Assembly: GCA_035610835.1 (NCBI GenBank)
Contig: CM069442.1
Span: forward strand, 6,732,444-6,796,443
Direction of reading: 5' to 3'
DNA from: Ophiura sarsii
Lineage: Eukaryota; Echinodermata; Ophiuroidea; Amphilepidida; Ophiuridae
Length of the DNA stretch: 64,000 bases
The notes below the pieces were generated by a model. The model was not told the origin of the DNA. It saw only the letters and a program-made list of their open reading frames with translations, and did no database searches. How positions within the stretch are numbered: position 1 is the first letter of the stretch; each line of letters opens with the position of its first letter. Both the position numbers and the translations under genes were made by a program. Of this stretch, positions 32,860 through 44,008 are shown one piece after another.

Positions 32860-34655
32860 ACATAACTCATTGTCAAGCTTGGCCGCACACAGGTCAATTG
32901 GGATTTGGAAGGAAAGGTACGGTAAACCAGCATCTAATTGGGTGGCAAATGATATGTGTTACGGCAACTCTGTAAGAGCTGCACGTGCGTGGAAAATATA
33001 AACCACTTCGATCCTAATTAAATTCTCGTTCAATTTACAAGGGGGATATTTATAGGAGCTATAACTGTAATTGGTGGATGATACAGGCTGAGACGAATAT
33101 TTCAGGTATAGTCGTCTCGGATACAGGTATAACGGGATGTAGGACAGGTGGGTCTACTGAAGATCAATTTCAGAAATGAATCAATTGCATTGATATCAAA
33201 TTTAATATGTGTTTCCTGATTGTTAACAAGCTACAGCCCAAGCGACAGGTTGCAGTGTGTTTCAAACAAAAAGGGATGAAATTTTACCCCATCTTTATGG
33301 TAAATAAATGTTCAGCATACCCTTTGGTGTTTATGCGAGTGTCATGAGGATTGAATTAATTTTGAAACATGATTGTTGTTTTATCGGGTTTTGGTGTTCA
33401 GTTCAGGGGTTTAAACAGTGCCGTCGTTAAAATAGATTGATATTAAATCAGCTTTAATATCTATTTGAACTGACCTCAGTTGAGGGTTTTCTAGTTTTCT
33501 TAATCAAACACAAGTTCATAAGGAGTCATCAAGACATTCCACTATTGGATATAAAAATGATATATGAAAATTAAAAAATATTAAGAAAAGCAACCTTATT
33601 GGTGTGTACTAGAGAAATATTCTAGTTTTATTAAACACTGAAGTCCTAAAGGACATAATAAATAGATAAGTTTCCAAAATAAAACCTTGATCCGACTGTT
33701 TCTAGTTTGTTCTCTGGAAAATAGTAGGCCCACAGTCTATTGTTTTGAAATGTCTTTAAACCTACTTCAGAAAGACCTGTTACCTGAAACTCCACAGAAA
33801 GAGCTCTGTATGAAAGTACAATGGGAATTTAGACAGTGCCTATAAACAACGGATAAACCCTGATTCAATACCCTATCCTCCTATGTGATTTTTTCATAGT
33901 CTTGCAGTGTCTACGCTCTTGTTTTATTTGATTAAATGTGAATTATCTTTGGCGCTAAATAATACAATACTTTGGTAAAAATAAAAGTGCGCAGACAGTA
34001 CACAGATCTTTATACTATGTAGGCTAGATTGTTTCTACAGTTTTTTCACCTCGCTCGTAACGATGTCTGAGGATTAATTTCCGTCAGTGCCGTTAATGTG
34101 TTACAGCAATCGGTATTCTAGAATCCACACCCCCGTTCTCACTTCACCCCCCCACCTCCCTGGGGACTGCTGATCTGTCTGAGGCGGATTACTTCTCAAC
34201 ACAGAAACAAGATTTCTGGCGATAGTGACTATTTAGGAAGATGAAGAAGAAGGGAAAATAAACTGTTTAGAGCCCGGAAATGGTTTATCTTCGACAACAA
34301 ACACGGCTCGTCATATTTCACCTTTTGAAAACATGGCCCATAATCCCCCTTGAGTTTAGTTGTTCGGGTGAGCTGTTGCTAAACATTATTGCTGTAGTGT
34401 AACTGTATGGAGTGTACAAGTACAACTGTATGCTGGAGAAAAAAGAATTGGTTTTACTAGGGATATGCCCTCATTGTAAATTGCACATGTACCTGTGTAT
34501 ACGGCAACTTCATCTATTAGCAATTGTGTGATGGGCTTTTAGGCTAAACTTTTTACTTCGTGTATTCGTTATCACAACTTTAAGCCTTGAAAATTCTGTT
34601 TGGTTCTTCTTTTTTCTACAATTTGACAAACCAGCAAAACCTTCAAGTGTATCTA
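32860..34655. other. No supported gene
   Basis: No exon or repeat was recognised in this 1.8 kb. A short palindrome (GATATTAAA...TTTAATATC) lies near 33438-33460. The 33950-34350 part looks single-copy with mixed composition (CTCCCTGGGGACTGCTGATC, GATTTCTGGCGATAGTG) and could hold regulatory sequence, but there is no direct evidence. Confidence 0.35.
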
Positions 34656-34659
34656 AGGG

Positions 34660-34910
34660 GTGGTCACACTATAATTTCTTCCCAGAACATGAGTTTATCC
34701 GTATGCTATCCGGATTGTTAAAAAACATTCATACTACGATCGATGCAGATAATATCTGGATTGTAAGCGGATTGAAACCTGCACTTTTCCAGGTTTCAAC
34801 ATTTTAATCCGGATCATATTTTACCACAAATTCCTGTTCATGCTAGGTTTTTATGCGGATATACCCGGGTTTTATCCGGGAGGTGGGGAAAACTTGCTCT
34901 AATGTCAACA
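34660..34910. mobile_element. Possible decayed TIR element
   Basis: GGGGTGGTCACACTATAA at the left and a loosely complementary end (GAAAACTTGCTCTAATGTCA) at the right, with internal TATCCGGAT/ATCCGGAT repeats. This echoes the GTTCAxACTATAGC ends of the SANT-carrying element at 40771, but too loosely to assign. Confidence 0.3.
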
Positions 34911-35062
34911 CACATTTAGACACATGTTTTAACATGAAGATGACCTGCATCTTCAGGGAACAGACCTGCATCAGGGTATGAGACTGAAACATAGGTTATT
35001 CGTCACAGTAACATTATACTACAACTTGCACAAATATTACCTTATACCTACATACATGTTAA

Positions 35063-35422
35063 AGGGGCACAGAGAGATACGTATTGGAGTTCACCCTCAA
35101 TTCTTCTTGAAATCTGGTTTTGTTTTCACCTTTGTAATACTTAGGCATATACTTACTACCATCTGAAACATTAATTCGCCGTCTATCATGTAAAATTTCA
35201 CATTTTGGTCATTTCGATGTAGATCAGATCAAAAACTATCAGCACTACTCACCACATAAATTGCTTCATCAGAATTTCTATCTAGCGCCATTATTCAAAA
35301 CCCCTTTCTTCATACATTATTACACTGAGTGATTGCCGAGAAATTCCTACAAACCTTATCTATTGAAACAAGTAATTTTTTTCCAATTTTCAATATCTTT
35401 TCGGCAATCCCTCGGTGCCCCT
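35063..35422. mobile_element. TTAA-flanked TIR element, 360 bp
   Basis: TTAA (35059-35062, 35423-35426) flanks AGGGGCACAGAGAGA and the complement AGGGGCACCGAGGGA. It shares interior blocks with 12338-13155 (CATATACTTACTACCATCTG there as CATACTAACTACCACCT). Non-autonomous member of a Kolobok/piggyBac-like family. Confidence 0.75.
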
Positions 35423-35439
35423 TTAAGATGACGTTCATG

Positions 35440-36310
35440 TAAAATAGGCATGGATATTCCTTCTAATTTGGTGAATAAGCAAGTCATAGAGTAAAACATG
35501 TCTCAATAAAATCTCTTGAGATTAAATACACTGATATTCTAGGAAATTTCCCTGCAAGACTGGGTAATACCATTTTAACCCTGTGCTTAAGAAATGTAGT
35601 GATTTGTAAGCCATACGTGTGGAAGCTGAGATAACATTAATAGCTTTATTCTTCCCGCAATGTTCCTATCACCAAATCATCACAAAAGTGAGATCTTGCC
35701 ATCCGTCCCCAGAAGATTGGCACTCTTAAGGGATACTGACTCAGTATGGGTTTGATCTGCGTGTTAAATCCATCCGTCAGTGGCTAGAGATTAATCCGGC
35801 GGGTCGCCGGGGTGCGAAGTGTCGGTATCCACGCCACCGCTGCGGCAGAAGACGTGGTAGTGATTTATGACTACGAATATAGTGATTGATGACTTAACAT
35901 TTATGATGATAGATGGAATTATTTTTGCATAGATCATTCATGGCCCTGGTAAATAAAACCTAGATGAAAGAGTATGAGTAACTGTAGAGTTATGTGTCAG
36001 TGAGTTGTTGTTTTTATCAAGAAGGCATGTACGAGTTACTTTGGGATAAAGAATTATAATGAATGGTGTTATTTTCACATGGGTCATTTCATTTACAGGC
36101 CTGGTTAAAAAGAAACCTGGATGAGAGAGTATGGGAAACGTTAAGCTGTTGGTAAGAGTGGCGTCGATTAGTAAATCAACTTACAAGGTTTAAATGCACT
36201 GATGGATTGCATTATTTTTGTAGGGTTCATTCATAGCTCTTCTTTACCCCAACTTCAGCGGTGTTCAGTGGTGATGTACCGAATGGATAGGGGTAAAAGG
36301 GTGGCCAAAA
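35440..36310. other. No supported gene; GC-rich patch at 35700-35870
   Basis: The patch is conspicuously GC-rich in AT-rich surroundings. One + strand frame after a possible acceptor (ACTGACTCAG at 35744) runs 41 codons, YGFDLRVKSIRQWLEINP then an arginine-rich end, to a stop at 35868-35870. It may be a terminal exon or an old repeat. No family was recognised. Confidence 0.25.
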
Positions 36311-36324
36311 ACAGTTGGTCCATG

Positions 36325-36392
36325 GCCCTCTGGGATTAAACCTGTGTCGCTGGACTTGCAGGAGAGCGAGTCAACTACCGAACCACGAGGGC
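36325..36392 (-). repeat. tRNA-like sequence, probably SINE-derived
   Basis: On the - strand GCCCTC at the start pairs with GAGGGC at the end like an acceptor stem, and AGGTTTAATCCC resembles a B box. The T-arm pairing is imperfect and no clean anticodon arm was found. A tRNA-derived repeat or pseudogene is more likely than a working tRNA. Confidence 0.4.
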
Positions 36393-36509
36393 TGGGCTGC
36401 CCAGGCTAAATGTTCAGTGACTGTTCATACGGGCGTATTGCAGCATGGGATAGACCATGTGTGTGCGCACAAACAGCCTGTATGGTTTTGTCTAACGTAG
36501 TAAGGTTAG

Positions 36510-37355
36510 GGATAATTATAGGAACCTAGATGAGATGTATGAGTTATTTAGAGGCAGCTTTACACATCGTTTAATTTGCTCGTGAGAAATTTCCACATTT
36601 TGAATATTTGATTGCGTGCGTTGTTCTGCGTGCCTAGTGTGTTTCAACAGCCTGTTATTTTTTCATCAATTTTCCTCATTATTTGAAATCAGGGGCTTCT
36701 TCTAGGATCGATCCATCATTTGCTTTAATGTCCACTGTATGGATTTTGTAACAATTTTGTATTTTGCAACTAGAAATCTTAACTAGAATATAACAATTTG
36801 ATTTTGTGTTTCACAATAAAATACTGACTTTTTAAGATTTCAAAAAATACAAAATAAGAAAAGGTTTTAAAAACTAGCTTTTTCCCCCTTCAAAAAAAGT
36901 GGTTACCCCTGACATAACATGGCCTACTTCTCGGGTGCGTGCGTAACCCAAAACCACAACGTCAATCCTTAAAACTACCATGGTCCTATAATCATAACCA
37001 TACCATATCCCGTGCTATAGCACTGATATGGGGTTATAACTTTTTCCATCTGGTTTTTATAAGGAGGCTAATCAGCCCCCCTATTTAGTATCGAAATCAA
37101 ATACAGGAAAGACACAACTGTATCATAAATACAATGCAGTGAAGTTAACAAGGTGGTTCCGTTTTCCCAATTATAGTTTGTTCCGTAACAAATTGACAGA
37201 ATAGTGATTGCCCCCCCCCCCCTGTAGTTTCTGACTCCGCTCTGTAGTTTCTGACTCGGCAGCAATTCTCAAATTTGACACATGATTTTAAAATTCCATC
37301 ACATGCAATTTTTTCTTCTTAGTATTTCCATCTTTTCAAATAAACAGTCCCGAAG
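36510..37355. other. No supported gene
   Basis: AT-rich sequence. At 37211-37222 there is a C12 tract followed by two copies of CTGTAGTTTCTGACTC. No exon was recognised. Confidence 0.35.
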
Positions 37356-37359
37356 CAAA

Positions 37360-37563
37360 GAAGATATTAACGCCGCACCCACAATGCATTGCGTCAACTC
37401 AAGTTTTTTTTTCCCCCAAGATGCATTTGGATTTCCCCTTATCGATACTCGTATCAATATAATCGATATATCAGTGACCTTTGTACCCCGAGATGAATAA
37501 GGGACCAGATTTACGCCATTTTGCAAAAATGCAATGCATTGTGGTGCTGTCTTTAAAATCTTC
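37360..37563. mobile_element. TIR element of the AAGATTTTAAAG family, copy 2, 204 bp
   Basis: Ends GAAGATATTAACGCCGCACC and the complement of GAAGATTTTAAAGACAGCAC, each followed inward by CACAATGCATTGCG or its near match. It shares the GATACTCGTATCAATA/ATCGATATATCAGTGACC block with copy 1 (inverted). Confidence 0.65.
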
Positions 37564-37884
37564 TTTGGTTCGCCCGAAGGTTCATTTGTATAATCTTGTG
37601 TATTTCTTCATGAATGTTGCAATGAATCATGGGAAATATATACGCTATCGTCTGTATTGATTATTGAAAAGTGGACGTCATAGTGCTTAATTTCCCTCTA
37701 TTTTGGGAGTTATTGAAACAATCTGGTCATGAAAAAGTAAGTGAAAAGGGGGTTTGGTAGTCTGTAGAATTTTCCCTTGAGGTGCGTGTTAAAAATCAAT
37801 TGTTGATCAAGAATTATTTGTTGTGACTATATAGCGATAATTATGTCTGATGCACTTATTACAACATATCTTACCGTGTTTCAG

Positions 37885-38070
37885 ACTCTACTGAGAATGG
37901 TATGCTTGCGACAATTTGGACATTTCCTCGCCACGGTGAAGGGTCTGAATTTTCACTACGATGCCGATCGTCACCTGTTTCTGAGCCTGTCTGGCAACCA
38001 AGGGGACAATGTCAGCAAGGAAGGCAGCAATGATGCAAGGACTCAACAGGTGGAAGAACAGATCAAAATG
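37885..38070 (+). CDS. Possible internal coding exon of an unidentified gene (62 codons)
   Basis: A 186-bp segment, more GC-rich than its surroundings, lies between acceptor CCGTGTTTCAG and donor GTAAGT, is open in phase 0 throughout and has balanced codon use. The peptide begins TLLRMVCLRQFGHF, continues with ATVKGLNFHYDADRHLFLSL and ends in a charged stretch EGSNDARTQQVEEQIKM. No domain was recognised. The next compatible exon may be 55967-56020, which also starts in phase 0. A short palindromic repeat begins ten bases after the donor. An ATG at 37843 is upstream in the same frame but lies before the acceptor. Confidence 0.5.
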
Positions 38071-38080
38071 GTAAGTGGAA

Positions 38081-38172
38081 TGGGCCATTCCAGTTGAAAT
38101 CCATACACCCCCTGTGGAAGACATGACATAAATCTTCTACACAGGGTGTGTGGATTTCAAATGGAATCACCC
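38081..38172. repeat. Palindromic repeat, 92 bp
   Basis: GGGCCATTCCAGTTGAAATC and ACACCCCCTGTGGAAGA are matched in inverse by the right arm (ACACAGGGTGTGTGGATTTC and GGAATCACCC). It forms a strong hairpin and is followed by a partial further copy (CCCCTATGGAAGACATGACC). Probably a widespread mini-repeat. Confidence 0.75.
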
Positions 38173-38221
38173 ATGCAAATACAATATGTACCCCTATGGA
38201 AGACATGACCCAAATCTCCTT

Positions 38222-38575
38222 ACATCATAACATAACAACATAACGATTAATATTTATATGGCGCTATTCCATCTAGATCATAGCGCATGTAACATATCTG
38301 AACACAAATTAGCATGGAAAAAGGTGAGTCTTAAGAAGACAACGAAAATGAGAGATATTGTCAGTTTCTCTTTATGGTACAAGGGAGATTGTTCCATGAC
38401 CTTGGACCAGCTACACTGAAAGATTTCTGACCCAAGACCTTATGTGTCGTAGGAATATTTAGGCGAGTAATGTTATTAGCAGAACGAAGAGCTCTTCGAG
38501 GAACATATGGTGACAGTAAATTGCATAAATATCCAGGTGCAGTATTGTTCATGCTTTTGAAGACAAAAAGACTCG
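38222..38575 (-). pseudogene. L2/CR1-like LINE 3' end
   Basis: A 63-codon open frame (38361-38552) reads NNTAPGYLCNLLSPYVPRR, later KSFSVAGPRSWNNLP, the end of the non-LTR RT polyprotein. Its tail on the - strand contains TGCGCTATGATCTAGATG and AATAGCGCCATATAAATA, matching the LINE at 5472, and ends in an (ATGTT)n-like tail. Confidence 0.75.
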
Positions 38576-38686
38576 GTTTAAACGGGCCGCATCAATTGGA
38601 ATTTTGGGATTGCTTCGCCGGCCGCAGATTAGAGGCCGGCGGGCCGTTTGTGGCCCGCGGGCCGCAGGTTGCATACGCTTGCCTTA

Positions 38687-39410
38687 GGGACCGTTCATTT
38701 TTGGTATATCAAAACTTTTTTGACCCCCCCCCCCTCTCGCCATGCCACAAACTTTTTTGACCCCCCCCCCTGTATTACTGCCTGCACCCGAAACTTTCTT
38801 GTCCCCGTTCATTGTTATCAAGTTCAGAGAACATAGATATGATATCTTTTATGGGATTTTCTTTTGACCATGTATCATATTCTATTTTTGATGGACGCAT
38901 CACATCTAGAAGGGTAGGTTGTTGAATCTAGAGTGAATCAGAACTCTCACTTCAATTGCAGGTAACTTTGGTTTAGTGCCATGGTCTTTAATCCCCTGAA
39001 TAAATTCACAGATTTATGCACGGATCTCTGTTTTTGAAACCAATTAGAATGCTCCCTCCAATTATATATCCTGTCTTTGCTATTGACATGAATTTGCCCT
39101 TCATTCTTTTTAGTTGGGCTATTACATAAAAATAGGTCAGTAGACATCTGTGCGCATAGCGCGCCAAAAAATATGCTACATTGATTTATGAACTTTCCGT
39201 AAATAATGTGCATACAGGTAAAATAGGGGTTGGGGGCGAAGCCCCCAGAACATTTTGGCAACTAATAAGTGTTTTAAACTTTTTTGACCCCCCCTCTGTT
39301 GGGGTTTTCAAAAACTTTTTTGACCCCCCCTTTGCAGAGTATCAACACTTTTTGGCCCCCCCATAATTATCCAGCCCCCCCCCCCCACCAAAGTATTTAT
39401 GAACGCTCCC
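38687..39410. mobile_element. PIF/Harbinger-type element, 724 bp
   Basis: TTA duplications (38684-38686, 39411-39413) flank GGGACCGTTCAT and the complement of GGGAGCGTTCAT. Both arms contain repeated AACTTTTTTGACCCCCC words; the interior is unrelated AT-rich sequence. TTA target sites fit PIF/Harbinger. No transposase or Myb-like ORF. Confidence 0.65.
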
Positions 39411-39469
39411 TTAAATACATGGTATATCCACATCGTTGATTTATAGCAGTTTTTATGCAAGATGATTTG

Positions 39470-40240
39470 CGTTCATGATCGGTAATATGTAATATGTAAC
39501 GCGATCACACTGCATCTGTGCATGTAAGAGTTGGTTGACATCAACAATATTTCTAGCAATATTTACAATGTTATGCGCTGGTTTAAAGGAGTCACAGCAA
39601 ATGTATATATAAACATCGACAATACCTGGCTATAAGTTTACCAAACCATAGGTATTTGTCGTTATCGTTTAGTAGGTGTAAATATTGCTATTTCGTTGGT
39701 TAACACGTTTGGAATCTGATCCATATCATGTAAACATGAAAGCCAAAACACACGATCTATTCCATATCGTAGATTTACCGCTTACCAAGCATCTCCTTTT
39801 ATGATCGGTAAGATATTACATCTAAAGCGATTGCATTGCATCTGTGGAAGAGTTGATGAAATCAACAATATATTGATACGGGTCACAGCACACAAATGCA
39901 AACACACAAAATGGTGGATGATAAATGTAACACCGCAACGATTTTTGATATCTTCTGAAGTCGAAATAGACCTTAAAAAGGCCGATTCCACGCCGAAAAA
40001 TATAAGCCAACAACAAAGCCGGCCATGTTTTTTGCGCTTACTTATTTGAAGAGAGGTGACAGCACAGGGCCTGTTGACAATAATCTTACAGAGGCAGAAT
40101 AGAGTTGAATTCGGTGTCGGATGTTGGTTCTTGAATTTTTGAAGTGTTTTCGATACCAGTTCTTTTTTCTTTCAAGTTTGCTTTACAAAACGATAAATAT
40201 GTTTGCCTCATGTGATATGGCATGCTAAACCATAGGTATT
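39470..40240. repeat. Diverged direct duplication, about 330-bp offset
   Basis: ATGATCGGTAATATG, GCATCTGTGCATGTAAGAGT, CATCAACAATAT and AAACCATAGGTATTTG occur at 39470-39660. They recur in order with changes at 39800-40240 (ATGATCGGTAAGAT, GCATCTGTGGAAGAGTT, ATCAACAATAT, AAACCATAGGTATTTTG). An old tandem duplication; nothing coding was recognised. Confidence 0.6.
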
Positions 40241-40770
40241 TTGCTGTATTGTATGAACATATAGGGGATAACTAATAGTATTGCGTGTACATACCGGGGG
40301 AAACTAATAATATTCGCCAAAAAGTTCTACTAAAGAAACAAGGCAGCTATCAGTGTATCCATATCCCGGTGGTGGGGGGGGGGGGGGTGTACTTACTATA
40401 TAGTGGTATACGTGTATGTGCCTGCCTTTTGGGGTGCCTTTTTGCAAAATTTGGTATATCGATGGGTGGTAATCAGAAAGGTTTTTGGTATATTAATGCC
40501 CCCTTAATTATTTTTTGATGGTATAAGGAAGGGTGTACTTTGTCAGATAGGTTTATTGATCCCCCCCCCCCCCCCCCCTAAAAAAAGGCCTGACATATTC
40601 AATAACTGTTGGGATTTCCAATATCCGAAGTTCAAATGTTTAAAATACACTTTTGAGAACCCAATTTTAGTTAAAATACACTTTTGAGAACCCAATTTTC
40701 TACTTGCCTTCTATTAAATTGTAAATACATGCATAACAAGGGGTATACTGATCGGTACACATTTCACTAA

Positions 40771-41433
40771 GGGCGTGTTCATACTATAGCTAGTTTTCTC
40801 CACGTCTGGTGTGAACAGAAAAATAGGCTGAAAAAACCGACCCGGGTCGAAAATTACAACCCTGCGAAAGTGAAGGGTAGAACCCGGGTTCAACTTGGGT
40901 TCAACCCGCATCGACTGTAGTGTGAACAGGAATCGCTGTTTCGACCCGGGTTGCCCGAAGTAGATAACCTGACTGCCGACCTAACCTCTGACCGTGATTT
41001 GGCATGGTAGTTTTACGTCAGTTTCGAGCTCATGCTTCGCACGTACTCTTCTGCCTCTGGTTTTGGTTGAAATTTTTATCCAAATGACAAATAAATGGAG
41101 TCAAATTGAAACGGAAGCCATGATGGAACTCTGGGCGGATGAGACCGTGCAAACTAGTTTGAACTCAATGATCCACAATCAGGATATTTATGCCAATGTA
41201 TCATGCCAGATGGAGGCAATGGTTTTTCACCGTAACATTGATCAATGTCAAAATAAAATCAAAGCACTCAAGAAAAAAATCACAGATAGCGAAACACATA
41301 ACAACAAGTATGGGGTGGAACCCAAATTTGCCAATGCGGATACAACTTCAACACATACATAGCGCTAGTGTGAACAGAAAATGAAATATCGATCAATCCG
41401 GGTTGAGGAAAAAGCTATAATGTGAACACGCCC
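40771..41433. mobile_element. PIF/Harbinger-type element, 663 bp, carrying a SANT/Myb-like ORF
   Basis: TAA duplications (40768-40770, 41434-41436) flank GGGCGTGTTCATACTATAGC and the complement of GGGCGTGTTCACATTATAGC. Subterminal repeats CGACCCGGGT and GAACCCGGGTTCAAC lie near both ends, where a transposon DNA-binding protein could bind. It encodes the Myb-like protein typical of Harbinger elements but no DDE transposase. Confidence 0.85.
41084..41362 (+). CDS. SANT/Myb-like DNA-binding protein of a Harbinger-type transposon
   Basis: The predicted 92-residue protein starts MTNKWSQIETEAMMELWADE. It has the three-helix pattern of trihelix/MSANTD domains: W5, ELW at 15-17, then a middle helix around HNQDIYANVSCQMEAM, and the closing CQNKIKALKKKI with the conserved cysteine and lysines. 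In PIF/Harbinger elements this protein helps the transposase bind subterminal DNA and enter the nucleus. The frame is open from 40994 (30 more codons), but the extra N-terminal part is not domain-like, so M at 41084 is preferred. The protein is short after the domain and may be truncated. Confidence 0.7.
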   Translation: MTNKWSQIETEAMMELWADETVQTSLNSMIHNQDIYANVSCQMEAMVFHRNIDQCQNKIKALKKKITDSETHNNKYGVEPKFANADTTSTHT

Positions 41434-41646
41434 TAAGTTTGGTATACCGCTCGGGTGTTAATTTTGCATTATGCAGGTATATTGAAAGTCTGAATCCATA
41501 TAAAACAAGAGTGTTGAGGGATCCACCAAGACATTATGCAACGGATTGTCATTTGGTGCATCACTAAAATGCTGGTAACAGCCCCCTCTGTTGTTCATTA
41601 TTTATTTTGGCTATGCTACATTACACCAGTGATTTTGTCAAGCACT

Positions 41647-41922
41647 AGGGACGCACCATTAGATTTTCAGGGGGAGGTAGGAAGTTGGGTTCGGGGGGGG
41701 GGGGAGATTTTTTTTGGGGGGGCCGCCGTAAGGGAAGAATTTTTTTTGTTGCGCTGCCGAAGGCGGTGAATTTAAAATTTAAAAAAGTATTCATTCATAT
41801 TGAGTTGGGTGGGGTAGAGGTGTTTTTTTTACTCATCAGGGGTGGAATTTTTTTTTGGGCCTGCATAGAGGGGGAATTTTTTTATTTTAAACCCCCACCT
41901 GAAAATCTAATGGTGCGTCCCT
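41647..41922. mobile_element. TIR element with 24-bp perfect ends, 276 bp
   Basis: AGGGACGCACCATTAGATTT continued by TCAG on the left is exactly matched in inverse on the right. The interior alternates G runs (G12 at 41693-41704) with T runs. The flanking bases (CT left, TA right) do not give a clear duplication. Confidence 0.75.
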
Positions 41923-41954
41923 TAATTCTGAGCTACTCTGATTCTTAACACTTT

Positions 41955-42195
41955 CCATGTGGCAGTCGTCCAAAATTTCACAAAATGTTATAAAAAAATT
42001 CAAATTTATTGAAATTCATCACCATGATTGGAACTATCATGATGAGAAATGCATTAGAATAAGTACAAATATGCCTACATGTAGTATTGATGTTAAGTAT
42101 TTCTTGAGATAAGACTTTGAAAGTTGGGAGAGATACCTGGAAAAATCTGTTTTGTATATTATGGTAAAACTAATGGCCACATGGAAAGCTGCATT
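41955..42195 (+). repeat. Dispersed repeat shared with 52125-52325
   Basis: CCAAAATTTCACAAAA, GAAATGCAT, GAAAGTTGGGA, ATCTGTTTTGTA and GTAAAACTAATxGCC occur in the same order and spacing in both places. Diverged copies of an unclassified repeat. Confidence 0.65.
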
Positions 42196-42449
42196 GGAAA
42201 GTCGTGTGGGTATTTCCAACGTTGCATATTTATATGTGGATTACTTTTATTCAGGGTATATTTTAGAATCTCTGACTATTATTTTGGCTCATATCATATG
42301 TGTTTTGGTAATTCACAGAGACCTTTGTTTAGTAGACTTTTTTATCACAAGAATAGTTTTTGAACAAACAAGCCAGAGTTTAAAGGGCACATGTCCAAAC
42401 AATTCTAAGATTCACGCAGATGCTTATACAGTGGTAAATGTGTGCTAGC

Positions 42450-43060
42450 ATAACGAAAATGAAAGAAAAACATAATTAATGACTCAATGGTATTTAACAC
42501 AGACAGGAAAGGTCATACAAAGTGCCTTGGTAGTTTAAAAAAATAATATATTCAATGTTTTGAGCAAATAAAAGGCCGGTTTCGTACATGTATGTGTTGA
42601 CATATTTCATAAATGAGCATCGTTTGGTTTGTATAATCAATAGGCCAAAATACAAAGAACAAAGTTACACAGAACTCAATACTTCTTAGCAAACGTGACT
42701 CAATATTTGATTAAGGTCAATATCTATTCTGAACCCCTAAGGTTCCAATCAGGGAATTATTGATTGATTGATTATCTTGATAATCTGCTTCAGCCAATGC
42801 ACCATAGCAGGCATCCACATAGGCACCAATTTCACGTAATTTGAGTTGTTACCATGGCAACGGGATGCACTTCATCGGTGCAAACATCCTTCTGTACTTG
42901 ATAAACAAAATATTGCTCATCGGTTCCAAATGAAATGTGATATGAATACCGAGGGCATTTTGTTGTTGTTGAGGTGCTCAACCCTCTGGAAATCGAAAAT
43001 CAGATTTTGGTTGGAAAATATCGAAATGTGTGTTGGAAAACTTAAAAAGAACTTGCTTTG
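42450..43060. other. No supported feature
   Basis: AT-rich DNA without recognised exons. The 71-codon frame at 42846-43061 has no motif support. Confidence 0.35.
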
Positions 43061-43076
43061 ATTGGTGGCCCCTATG

Positions 43077-43427
43077 CAGGGGTCGCATTCTGAAGCGTCT
43101 GCGCATCCTAGACCTCTCACTTTCTTGTAGTGACGCGTCAGGTTTCAAATTGGACAGACTTGCGGGTCCTGATCAAAATTGAAGGGACCCCTTAAATTTG
43201 ACGATGTATGGAAATGGAAACCTTACGAAATTCTGTAATGAGCACATTATCCTTTGCTCATAATATAAATTCATTAAAACTGTCCGTAAAAAAGAAAAAA
43301 TTCAAATACCCAAACTTCAGGACCCCTCAATTTCTTGAGGGATCCCTTAAATTTGTTTTTTGAAGTCCTACGGGGTCCTGAAAAATTTCATGGGACCTCT
43401 CACATTTTTGTTCCAGTGCTATCCCTG
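43077..43427. mobile_element. hAT MITE, 351 bp
   Basis: A perfect 8-bp duplication CCCCTATG (43069-43076, 43428-43435) flanks CAGGGGTCGCA and the complement of CAGGGATAGCA. The interior repeats GGGACCCCTTAAATTTG-like and TTGAGGGATCCCTTAAATTT words. Non-autonomous. Confidence 0.8.
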
Positions 43428-43439
43428 CCCCTATGTTGA

Positions 43440-44000
43440 GGCACCCCTCCCCCTGGTACTAAGTTTGGTCCACCACTGTGTTGATAGTGCGGTAATATTG
43501 ACATATGCTTGTTTGATATCATGCTAACAGGTAGTTTGGATTGACTGTTGTCCCATCAAGCCTACTCTCTAGGCACATACAAATAATAATTGCTCGCTAT
43601 CTAATGCACATATTGAAACAGATGAGGACAACCCGCACTGATAATAGGGTACTGATAATAATAACAAAGCTAAAGTCTATATTTGCTCAAGCGAGGCTCT
43701 TAAACTTTGCGTAGGATGAGGAGGAGGGGGGAGCTGATTCGAATAGATTGAATACAAATTTATGTTCAGTGTGTCACTCGGTCAATTAATTGAAGTAGTA
43801 ATTAAAGAATCGTTGCATTTTGGCTGGTGCGTTTTTTTTAGCTCTGTTGATATAGAGCGAGGGCAGTGTTGTAGCATTGTTTGCATGTGTAATCGTAAAG
43901 CGGTCGTTTATTTGCTATGAGTGTTTGTACTCTCTGTCACATGTATCGGGATCAATATTTGCAATGTACTTGTGTTGACCCTCTTGAATAAGGCCAAATA
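43440..44000. other. No supported feature
   Basis: Contains GGTCCACCACTG at 43466, which resembles a hAT right end, but no matching left end or duplication was found. No exon recognised. Confidence 0.35.
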
Positions 44001-44008
44001 AAAAACAT

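Noticed and set aside
36325..36392. Functional tRNA gene on the - strand
   Set aside because: The acceptor-like ends pair but the T arm and anticodon arm do not form properly.
43466..43485. hAT right end CCACCACTG followed by TGTTGATA
   Set aside because: No left end with the same 8-bp flank was found in the window.
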